A stretch of DNA of 64,000 nt from Callorhinus ursinus (taxonomy: Eukaryota; Chordata; Mammalia; Carnivora; Otariidae), in assembly GCF_003265705.1 (NCBI RefSeq), contig NW_020312858.1:5236638-5300637 (forward strand), in the 5' to 3' direction. Shown piece by piece: positions 55,101 through 64,000 of the stretch. Under the pieces are notes generated by a model. That model saw nothing but the letters and a program-made list of their open reading frames with translations, was not told where the DNA came from and ran no database searches. Within the stretch, counting starts at the first letter, position 1, and every line of letters starts with the position of its first letter. Made by a program: the position numbers and the translations under genes.

Positions 55101-56502
55101 CCCCACCACTCCCCTCCCAGTCAACCAAGCCCTGGCAGAGTGTCAGAGAGAGCTGATAGGGAGGCCACCCCAAACCATGGACAGCTCCCCATGGTTGCAG
55201 AGCCATGTTCCTGGGACTGGTTCATGGTACCTTGTGACTACTACCAGTGTCTACCCTTTATGAAGAGCTCTGCTTTCTTGCAGAGGGGAATTCTCCTTGG
55301 ACTGACCCTTAGGGACCAGGTGCTCTGGCTTGATTCAAGTCCCTGACAAGCCCTGTGGAGTTGGGTCCTGAGCCAGGAATATCCCTCCTCACTGTTGTGG
55401 AGACCCATCTTCTAAGATGCAAGAGTTTTCTCCATGGGGGGGCCAGTCAGAGAACTGCTCCCCACATCAGCCCAACAGTCATTTCTCCTGTCCAGCCCTG
55501 CTCTTTCTACATTTGCCATTACTTCCCACATCCCATTTCTATGGGAAAGCCAGTCCAATCTGCCTTAGCTTCTCCATCTGTGCTTCTGTCATCCCTGCAA
55601 AAGCCCAGGACCCAAACAGGACCTGCCCAGTTAGGTCTTCCTCATTTTGCCAGCTCTGATAGGCGTTGCCAAGTTCAAAGCCAGGCTCCCTGGCCCAAGC
55701 TGCCGGCCCAGAGCCCCAGCAGGTGCAGCATAGTTGCTAAGCAACATCTCCAGATCTCTGTGTGTTCCTGTCACATGATTATCGTTGCTAAGGAAACAAG
55801 TCCTCTGGCATCCCAGGACGCAGCAAGGCCTAGGCAGTGGTGTGTTACCTGAGGCCTAACAAAAATCTTCCTGTCCCATGTTCCTGACAAGTTCTGAGTC
55901 CCTAACTGCCATAGGGGACTACCAGGTTGATCCTTGCCTTTTACCCAGGCACCGGCTCTTAGAAGGGAATGTCCAAACTGCAGTCTTGGTCACTCACTGG
56001 GCATCCATGGAATCCAGTTCTTAGGGGTGGCCAGTATTAAGAGAGGCTTTTAAAGAAATATATTAATACACCAGGGTTCAGAAGATGATCTTATATCACC
56101 AATTCTCCCACTTCTATCCATAGATTCCACTGTAAAGGCAGAATTTGGGTTTGAATTGGAGGATGGGAAAGGTGAGGAGGAGTAGTGGAAAAGAGGGTTG
56201 CAGTGGGATTCCAGTACCATAGCAACAAGAGAACCAGAGAGGGTTTTCCCCAGTGTCACCTCCCCACACCTGCAGCTCAAACACCGCAGGTCAATGGATG
56301 CCATGTCATGGGATGTCACAGTCTTCCTGGAGGGCTTTCGTCCCTGGATTCTCCAGTCCAGACTTCTTGGAGTTCCCTCCCCAGGACTGGCCCAGAAATG
56401 AGATGGAAATGAGGAAATCTTTCTGAAGGACAAAAAGACAGAGAGATGGATGATAAGAGACAAAATATGAGAGAATTTGAGCACCAGTAAGAAGGTGCAA
56501 CA
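55101..56502. other. No gene recognised
   Basis: About 1.4 kb of unique-looking sequence. Contains the longest non-L1 frame of the window (165 codons, 55355-55852, plus) and a 144-codon minus-strand frame (56050-56484). Neither has a recognisable domain, and competing frames overlap both. Confidence 0.4.
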
Positions 56503-56702
56503 AGGGATGTCTGGGCGGCTCAGTCAGTTAAATGTCTACCTTCAGCTCAGGTCAGGATCCTGGGGTCCTGGGGTGGAGTCCCGCAACGGGTGCCTTGCTC
56601 AGCGGGGAGCTTGCTTCTCCCTCTCACTCCACCTGCAGCTCCCCCTGCTTCTTGTGCTTTCTCTCTCTCTCTGACAAATAAATAAATAAAATCTTAAAAA
56701 AA
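56503..56702 (+). repeat. Carnivore SINE, sense, with TSD
   Basis: Moderately diverged full-length SINE. TSD aagaaggtgcaaca at 56489-56502 and 56703-56716. Confidence 0.95.
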
Positions 56703-56791
56703 AAGAAGGTGCAACAATTGAATAATGGGAATTCCAAAAATAAAGAACAGAGAGAACAGATGGAAAAAAATTATCAAGAAATAATAGGGAT

Positions 56792-57001
56792 GGGGCGCCT
56801 GGGTGGCTCAGTCGGTTAAGCGTCTCCCTTCGGCTCAGGTCATGATCCCAGGGTCCTGGGATCGAGCCCCGCATCGGCCTCCCTGTTCCGCGGGAGGCCT
56901 GCTTCTCCCTCTCCCACTCCCCCTGCTTGTGTTCCCTCTCTCGCTGTGTCTCTCTCTGTCAAATAAATAAATAAAATCTTTAAAAAAATAAAAATTAAAA
57001 A
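56792..57001 (+). repeat. Young carnivore SINE, sense, with TSD
   Basis: Near-consensus full-length SINE of the cttgtgttccctctctcgctg subtype. Perfect 16-bp TSD aagaaataatagggat at 56776-56791 and 57002-57017. Confidence 0.97.
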
Positions 57002-57017
57002 AAGAAATAATAGGGAT

Positions 57018-58534
57018 ATATTGAAAATAACTGAAATATCCTGGAAAAGATAGGCATAAGTTTCCGGTTCAAAGATTCCAAAGAAGGGTCAAAAACAAAC
57101 ACTGAAAATATTTCTACCCTAAGTCACATTTTTGGGAAGTATCAGATTCCTGGTGACAAAGAGAAGATCCTAAAAGTTTCCAGACAGTAAAACAATTTGC
57201 ATAGAAAATGATCAAAAATTTTTGATTATGATCAAAAATCATAATGGCATCAGACTTCTAAAGAAAAAAAGATAGAAGACCACGCAGCAATGTCCTCTAA
57301 AGATCCAAGGGAAATTATTCTATCCTTTCTATTATGGCTGTTTTCATTTCCAAGACCTCTTTTTGATCTAATCGATCCCCCTTTTAGAACACACCCTGTC
57401 CTTTTTCCAAGGGGGCAGCATCCAATCTTGTCTCCTCTATTTATTGTCTCAAATTCCTTCAAATTACAGCCGTTAGGTAGATAGTTTGTGTCTCTCTTTC
57501 ACATTGGAGGCTTTCCTCAAATGTTTGAGGACATTTAGTGGTTGTTTGGATGGTTTGATTAGTTTTAGGTGTAGAAGTTTAGGTTGTCTGATCATATTTA
57601 AGAGTAAAGTACTAAGGGGAGCCTGGGTGGCTCAGTTGGTTAAGCGTCTGACTCTTGATCTCAAATCAGGTGTTGATCTCAGGGTCATGAGTTCAAGTCC
57701 CACATTGGGCTCCATGATGAGCATGGAGACTACTTAAAAAAAAAAAAAAGAGTAGGGAGTAGAATACTAAAAAGTACCAGTCAGAAGCTCTTTGTACTTG
57801 GCTTGGGCATGTGGTTTGTGAACATCTCTGTAAGGAGATCCCCTAGGGTCTCTTTGTTAGATCCTTCTTCTTAAGCTGGTAGGATTCCCCAGAGAGATGG
57901 ATTGCCCACTTTTGCTTGGAGGGTATGATCCTGGCAACCAGCACTCTTGCTGCTGTGAGGGAAGAAAATGGTGGGAGTTTCAACATTCAGTATGCAAATT
58001 TACATCTAATTCCCCTGCTTTCAGCAGGGAAGACCCCTACCCTCAATTGTACCTGACATCCCCAAATCCAGAAGCCCTCTTTTACCTTATCCAGAAAATA
58101 AACCTTCTGCTGGGGTTATAGAGAACCAGGGGTCTTCGTCTTAGACTTTAAATCAATCTTCCTATGTAGCCCCATCCAGTGGTGTCTCCAGTCCCTGAGC
58201 TTTGGGGGTTTCTGCCATGAAAACAGGTTGCTGTTTCTTGTCTTTTCCCACAACCAGTTTAGGATTCAGATTTCTGGGTCTCCTAAGCTAGCCAGCATAC
58301 ATTCATCTGATTTCCAGCTTCTAAAATTTTATTGCTACTTGGGAATATTGTCTCCTCTCTCACCCTCTTTGTCTTTGTAGATCTAAACCTTTTCAAAATT
58401 CCTGCACTTATTACTTTAGTTGGGTTTTGGGAAAGAAGGTTAGTAATCCACTGCCCTTGTCCACACTGCCATCTTGAACCAGAAGTCTTGATGTTGATTA
58501 ATAACTAGTATGAAAACATGTACATCCGGACCGG
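57018..58534. other. Old repeat-like sequence; no gene recognised
   Basis: 57480-58490 reads like an old interspersed repeat ending in ccatcttgaaccagaagtc. It shares words with 36.4-36.7 kb. A short SINE interrupts it at 57615. 57018-57480 is unique-looking. Confidence 0.4.
57615..57750 (+). repeat. Older short carnivore SINE, sense
   Basis: Short tRNA-derived form: head, gggtcatgagttcaagtccc, attgggctcc, then a pure A-tail. TSD only weakly visible (aagagtaaagtactaa on the left). Confidence 0.92.
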
Positions 58535-58970
58535 CTGGGTTTGAATGCAGGCTTTAGCCTCCTGACTCTTGCCTGTACTCGTTGCCTAACCATGGGTAAG
58601 TTATAGAAACGCTCTAGGTCTCAGTTTCCTCATCTGTAAAACAGGGATAATAATGGTACATACTTGTGGCACCTGGGTGGTGTAGTCGGTTAACAGTCTG
58701 ATTCTTGGTTCCGGTCAGGTCATGATCTCAGGGTCCTGGGATCGAGCCCCTTGTCGGGGTCTGGGCTCAATGTGAAGTTGCTTGGGATTCTCTCTCCTCT
58801 CTCTCTCTGCCCCTCCCACCCATGCACTTTCTCTTTCTCTTTCTCAAATAAATAAATCTTAAAAAAATAATAATGGTACATACTTCACTTGACTGTTGTG
58901 AGCTCTAGAATAAGACATAGTAAACCATTCTATCAGAAATTGTTGTTGTTGTTGTTGTTATTACATTGTA
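58535..58970 (+). repeat. MIR, sense, interrupted by a SINE
   Basis: MIR halves: 58535-58665 (gggtttgaatgcaggc, tctcagtttcctcatctgt, aaaacagggataataatgg) and 58867-58930 after the SINE. A (ttg)n run follows at 58938-58957. Confidence 0.8.
58666..58866 (+). repeat. Carnivore SINE, sense, with TSD
   Basis: Full-length SINE inside the MIR. Perfect 19-bp TSD ataataatggtacatactt at 58647-58665 and 58867-58885. Confidence 0.96.
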
Positions 58971-60254
58971 TTTACTATATGCCAGCACCTGTGGCAAGGG
59001 CAGTGGGTCTGGGGAAACTAAGATGAACATTCCATTTGAGCTTCCATTCTTTCCAGCCCCAAAACTGGTACGACCAGTTTTCCCACTCTGGTCTATACCA
59101 TGTAAATACAGTACCTGTCCTAAGTAAATTACAAGCAGGTGGAAGTTCTAGTTGTGCAAATATAGCCGGTAACAATGTAAATAGAGTATTCAAATGAACT
59201 GGAGGCCAGCAATGGCTAGGCAGTTGCTTTCAAATATGGTTCCATTGCTTCTGTTTAAGTATAGTGGCCGCGGGCATCATTTCCCACACGACTCACTCAC
59301 ACATTTATTTCTGAGCATCCAAATCATGTCTGTTGCTTGTTTTGTAGGGCAAATGACACCATCTGGACAATGGAAACAGCAACACATGCTTGGGGCAGTG
59401 TCCGCCTCCCACCCCAATGGCTTAAGCAAAGTCTCCTCCCCCCTTTCATTGAGCTTCCTTTGAGTTTCCTTTCTTCTGGTCGGTTAGGCTTTCATCTCCT
59501 CTCTATGCTCTCTGTCCCACAGAGCAGGCAGCAAACCTGCAGGTTCTGTGATCTTGCTGCTCAGCTTAAAACAAAAAACAAAAGCAAGAAAAAAAAACAA
59601 AAAAACAAACACAACCAACTCTGTTGCAGTTCCTCAACTTTCCCTTCTGGAAGGTATGAGCCATCAGCTTTTGTGAAAGTAGCTGCTACAAGGTCTGGAA
59701 ATCTGGAGGAAAAACTGAAGAGGGAAAGAAAGACAGAGACCTGGGGAAGAAGAGCGAGGAAGGGCAGGAGGGAGGGAGGGAAGGAAGGAGGGAGACGGTA
59801 GGCCAGCCAGCCCCCAGGCTGAACGAGGGCTCCTCCTCGGAGAAACAGGGCTTCTTTACCACGAATGCATGGACCATCGAGCTGAAGATGGCTCGATGTT
59901 TTTTAAGTGATAGCAATTGGGCCAGTCCTGGAAGATGCAGTTATTCAGGCTATTTTTATCTAAATGCCTTACCACCCCCTCTGCTTTGAATGTTCTTCAT
60001 CTGATAACCTGTATTTTGATGGCTCTTGCCCCTAACTTCAAACACAGAACTCCCATCCCCAGGCAAGAATTTCAGAGCAGATCATTCAGGGGCCCAGGGG
60101 TGTCTCACATTGTTTACAAGCCTGGGAGGTGACCCAGAAACATTGCAGATAGATTCTTCTTTGGCTCTAGCTACCCTCCCATGGGTACATCCTGGCTTCC
60201 TCCTGACACGGCCACCGATGCTGAGATGCCCTGGGGTAGCGGGAGCATTGTGCC
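58971..60254. other. No gene recognised
   Basis: Unique-looking. A GGAGGGA-rich purine tract lies at 59758-59796, and the A/C-rich run at 59570-59610 is simple-sequence-like. The 154-codon frame at 59337-59801 runs through both low-complexity tracts. Confidence 0.4.
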
Positions 60255-60317
60255 GTGGGAGTGGTGGGAGCGGTGGGAGCGGTGGGAACCGTGGGAACCG
60301 TGGGAACCGTGGGAACC
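60255..60317. repeat. 9-bp minisatellite, seven units
   Basis: Seven tandem 9-mers: gtgggagtg, two gtgggagcg, then four gtgggaacc. The variant order shows two successive amplification steps. The unit length is a multiple of three, so frames through it stay open on both strands. Confidence 0.95.
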
Positions 60318-61500
60318 GATGGAAGCCCAGCAGCTGCACTATGCAGGAGGAAAGGGCTTTCCGAGCTCTCTAGCGCAGGAATCCTTCTAGGTTTCCCATT
60401 GATGTTTTCACTTTTCAGGGTTCAGAACTTCTTTCTCTCTTTTTCTCTCTCTCCTCACCCTATCTGAAGATTCAGATATGTATTCATTGGACACCGATCT
60501 CCTGTCTGAACTCAGAATTGCCTAGGATGAGGGCCTGGTTCACTAGGTCATCTTCTCTGGTTCCCTCATTGTTTAGGGTGAGTTTTCTCCCGGGAAGCCC
60601 CTCATAGCCTCTTGCCAATAGATGTCTGGCTGGCAAACCCAGCAGGTCTGTAGAGATATAACCAGATGTATCTTCACTCCATGCGAGGACAAGGTTTAGA
60701 CCAAGCTGGCATCCTTGTTACCCTCTTAATCCCAGAAAATCCTTCACAGGCCCTTTCACGAACCTGTGCCTTCACCCACTGATTCCACTTGAAGAGTGAA
60801 GTTATGATTCTTCTATTAACCAGGGCCCTTGGATGCTTTGTCAGAGCTTGGCTTCTAGGTACAACCTACATGCTAAACAGCCCTGTGGTAATGAGTTCTG
60901 AGTACAAACAAAGCTGTTCCAACACACCCTAGGTGTTAACACAGTAGGTAGGCCTATCCTTGCCCTATGCTTTGGCCTCCTGTCTGGGAACCTGCCCCAC
61001 CCCACCCCCATCTCATCCACCCCAGAATCAGTTGGTTTGAGGATTCCCCTGACAGGCCCCGAGTTATGTGGAAGCAGGCACCTGTCTTTGGCTCAAAGGA
61101 AGAACCAAGTCCAAATTCATCATGTGTTCCCAGCCAGTGTCTCCAGCTCTAGCCACTTTATCCTCAGGTTGGCCTCCATGTTGGTTCTTGGTTTCTTGGC
61201 TAGAGAGGAAGATTCTCTTGCTTCCTTTTAGGGCCACTTTTTCATGCCCTCTTCCTTATTTTTACTGTGGGCGCAGGGTGCAAATAACACAGCTCTGCAC
61301 CCGCTCTCACTTTTGGGGGGGAAAGCTTCTCTGCCTGCATTGCATTGGCCTTGGGCTCTTGCTTCCCCCGCCCCCTGCCCCAGGGCCAATGATAAGCACT
61401 TAACTCACGCTGAGCCAGTTGGACCCTTTCCCTCCCCTCCTGGATTTTGAGTTTTGCGCAGAATGATCCAAGGACAGAAGTGATTACTGTGTAGTGCAGC
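60318..61500. other. No gene recognised
   Basis: About 1.2 kb of C/T-rich unique-looking sequence with overlapping frames (up to 111 codons) and no recognised domain. Confidence 0.4.
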
Positions 61501-61712
61501 TACTGCAACCAAGCTTCCTAAAGAGACTGCAAATTCCTCTTCCCTAGATCTCGAAGCTGCGGGTCTTTCCAAAAGCTAACTATTCAGCTTTTTTGTTTTT
61601 TTTTTTTAAACAATTCTCTGACTTTTCCTATAGTCTCCCAATAAATCCCATTTATACTTAAATTAGCCCAAGTCTGTATCTGTTGCTTGCTACCAGAGAA
61701 CCCTACCGGATT
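61501..61712 (+). mobile_element. Possible LTR 3' end
   Basis: cccaataaatcccatttatacttaaattagcccaag...tctgttgcttgctacc resembles the polyadenylation/R-U5 end of an old LTR. AATAAA lies at about 61640. The left boundary is unknown. Confidence 0.35.
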
Positions 61713-62699
61713 CTACAGGGATGGCCCTTTCTCCATCCCCCACTGTGGCCTGCATGTCCTTTCCTCCTGTTCTCCAGGCTTCTGCCAGTGCCTCCCATGC
61801 TCAACCTAGCTGTAACCCAGCTGACAAGGGAGCCTGTGGGGTCAGCCCACTGTGACACAGAGCAAAGCGGGGGAAGGGCAGGATGCATTTGAGAGCAAAC
61901 AGACCTTGGGCAGCACAGACTTTATCACTTACATTTGTTAAAGTATTATTTAACTTTTCAGACTAAATGAATTTAGCACTTAAATAGCACTTAAGTATTT
62001 AAGGTTCAGAATGTATGCACTATTTGATTTCTTATTGAGTTATCACAAAAAATAGGAAAGCCTTCTCTTCTAGAAAAATCTCTACATCTCAACCATGTTC
62101 TCAACATAATCCATGAACTTATTCCCTTTCTTTCCTGTTCATGTTGATGGCACTTTCCTTGACTCATAAGTTTATAGGATGAAGGGATACAGTACACCGC
62201 CCCCCCCATAGCAGTGGCCCAGCATCCCTACACCTTCAGGCCCTAGACATAGCCAGGACGCGGGGGTGGAAAAGCACATGTCTTTGGGATTCCCAAACAG
62301 AGCCGGTTCAGCCACTTGCTGCTGACAAAATGCAAAGGCAGAGAAATGAGTGGTAGTGAAACAAGAAAGGAATTTGTTTCAGTAAGGCCAACACCAGGAA
62401 GACAGTGGACTAATGTCTCAAAGACTGCAAAGTGCCAAAAATACTTCCAGGTTTATATAAGGAAAATGTGGGGCAAAGGTTGGTGAGTACGAGCAGGTGG
62501 GCAGTGAAGGTCAAGCCCATCATTGTCTTGGGGTCAGTCCTGCAGGGTCTTGCTGGCTCTGGGCAGTCCTTCTTCCTTGAGGGGGTAGTTTCAGTTCCCA
62601 TCAGGGGACGCTTTCCCCGTAGAGTCTTTTGCCTGAGTTAATTGATAAGCTGGAAAGAAGACACTTCATCAATTAGAAAGTTCGAGGTCAAAATGGATG
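61713..62699. other. No gene recognised
   Basis: 62340-62620 may be an old antisense LTR remnant (ggaatttgtttcagtaaggccaacaccagg, ccaggtttatataagg), not assigned. The rest is unique-looking. Confidence 0.35.
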
Positions 62700-62707
62700 T
62701 GGTAGAA

Positions 62708-62831
62708 GGACGCCTGGCTGGCTCAGTTGGTGGAGCATGAAGATCTTGATCTCTGGGTAGTGAGTTTGAGCCCCATGTTGGGCGTAGAGATTACTTAAAA
62801 AATTTTTTTAAAAAGTCTTAAAAAAAATAAA
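62708..62831 (+). repeat. Older short carnivore SINE, sense
   Basis: Short tRNA-derived form: gcctggctggctcagttgg, gtgagtttgagccccatg, ttgggcgtagagattac, A-rich tail. Probable diverged TSD gtggtagaag / gtggttgaag. Confidence 0.85.
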
Positions 62832-64000
62832 GAGGTGGTTGAAGTCCTCTTTCATGGAAAAGTCAGAGAACAGGGCAGTTTCTACTGAAGACTGAGTAAC
62901 TCGGATCACTCAGTCTCCCCCCTCATCCCCCCTCCCAGGCTCCTCCGTGCTTATTTCCCAGCTGCTGTAAGACAGGCTGGCCTCACATCTGAACCCCGAG
63001 AAACGGGAGTGGCACAATGACATGACAGCAGCACAGTGACAAAACAGGATTCTTTTCCTTACATAAGGAGCCATTAGCATGTGTATCAACATCTTGTTAG
63101 GTGATTTGTTTTAGTTTTATGATTTTAACTATAAAAGCAATATAAGCATGTGGTGTGAGCCCTCAGTTTTATCAGCCTGTGCTGTCTTACATTGAGTTTC
63201 CGGCATTCTGGACTAGCTTACGTAATTCTGGGAAAGAGGTCTGGGGCAGCGATCACGCTCAGTCTCCCTAAAAGCAGAGCTGGCCGTCCTCCCTGCAGTC
63301 ATAAGGAAGTGGCGAGGCTGGGAACTGGAGAGGGAAGGGAAGACATCAGGATGGCCACAGAGTGAGCCCTCGGCGTTTATCACATAAATGTTTAATGGCA
63401 GAGTCAAGGGCAGAGACCGGGCCAGGGTCTGGGCCATGGGACTTCCCAGGGCCCCAGCATCCTGCGCTCAGGTGTTGCAGCTGCTCTGTGGAGGGACTGC
63501 TCAGTCTCCACCTGTAGTCTCTCAGGAGGGGTAGATGTGCTTCCCTGGAAACCTCTTATAATGAACTTCCCAGTGGAATTCTCCACCTGGACCTTCCAGA
63601 GATGCCTAAAACGATGTGTCAACACATGAATTTGTTCCTCTCTGTGCCAAACCTCCCACCTTTCCTATCTCGGGCGATGGAACTCCCCCCCCCACCCCCA
63701 GCCCTTCATCTGTCTGTATGAGGAACCAGGACATCATCCTTGATACCTTGCTCCCCTACCAGCATCTAATTTATTCTATCTCCCAAACGTCCCGTGAATC
63801 TGGTCACTTCTCTCCACCTCTGCAGCCCATCACTACGGTTCAGACCACCACAGGTTATTTTATATTTAATGTTATTTAATGGCCACCTCCTGACTGATGG
63901 TCTTGCACAGAATGGTCATGCCTTCACTCACTTCCCAAGTGTTTACCCAGCATCTCCTGTGTTTTGGTGCCAGTGATACAATGGTAAGCCCAACAAAGTC
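62832..64000. other. No gene recognised
   Basis: About 1.2 kb of unique-looking sequence to the end of the window. Short C-rich run at 63686-63703. Confidence 0.4.

Noticed and set aside
55355..55852. 165-codon plus-strand open frame, the longest outside the L1
   Set aside because: No recognisable domain or motif, no CpG promoter nearby, competing frames on the same strand, and no sign of splice-bounded exon structure. Length is plausible by chance in GC-balanced sequence.
59337..59801. 154-codon frame ending in a basic, low-complexity tail
   Set aside because: The tail comes from A-rich and GGAGGGA simple-sequence tracts. There is no conserved motif and no promoter.
1..64000. CRISPR arrays, operons, phage or other prokaryotic systems
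   Set aside because: The window is clearly mammalian. Repeats are retrotransposons with A-tails and TSDs, and no regularly spaced direct repeats or compact gene clusters exist.

Overview
This window is mammalian nuclear DNA. The clearest marker is a dense population of tRNA-Lys-derived SINEs whose head reads GCGCCTGGGTGGCTCAG or its complement, ending in a CT-rich stretch and an (A/AAAT)n tail. That structure is diagnostic of Carnivora (SINEC/Can-SINE). The SINE subtype, together with the shared 3' end of the young L1 copies, points to an arctoid caniform (bear, pinniped or mustelid lineage). I cannot name the species from sequence alone.

No intact host protein-coding gene can be supported. 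The only long protein-coding reading frames belong to a 4.9 kb L1 retrotransposon on the minus strand (29116-34033). It is 5'-truncated inside ORF1. Its ORF2 spans 1272 codons and is interrupted by one frameshift (near 32540) and one nonsense codon (30601-30603). Everything else is interspersed repeats and apparently unique intergenic or intronic sequence. The repeats are about 50 SINEs, four shorter young L1 3' ends, several older L1 carcasses, L2 and MIR relics, and MaLR and other endogenous-retrovirus LTRs.

Layout. 0-9 kb: old LTRs (MLT1-type, three class-I-like LTRs in a row at 5.0-7.0 kb, an ERVL-like LTR at 7.7 kb), MIR and L2 relics. 9-18 kb: SINE-rich, with an MLT1-type LTR at 14.8 kb and a CTCF-like site at 15.66 kb. 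18.3-19.9 kb: an L2 relic followed by the only CpG-rich segment. This segment carries three ZNF143/THAP11-type motifs, a consensus-matching CTCF motif and a perfect 10-bp GTCACGTGAC E-box palindrome. It looks like a TATA-less, possibly divergent promoter. 20-28 kb: an old antisense L1 split by many nested insertions. 29-34 kb: the large young L1. 34-36 kb: a truncated L1 with a striking chain of secondary insertions at one target site. 36-44 kb: old repeats, an ERVL-like LTR and one L1 3' end. 44-48 kb: two more old L1 carcasses. 48-52 kb: L2 remnants in both orientations. 52-64 kb: mostly unique sequence with MIRs, a few SINEs and a 9-bp minisatellite.

The window's most informative content is its insertion history. 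Many elements retain clear target-site duplications (TSDs), so relative ages can be read, and several sites were hit more than once. Repeat family names come from my memory of consensus sequences and were not checked with a masking program. Coordinates of old repeats are approximate.
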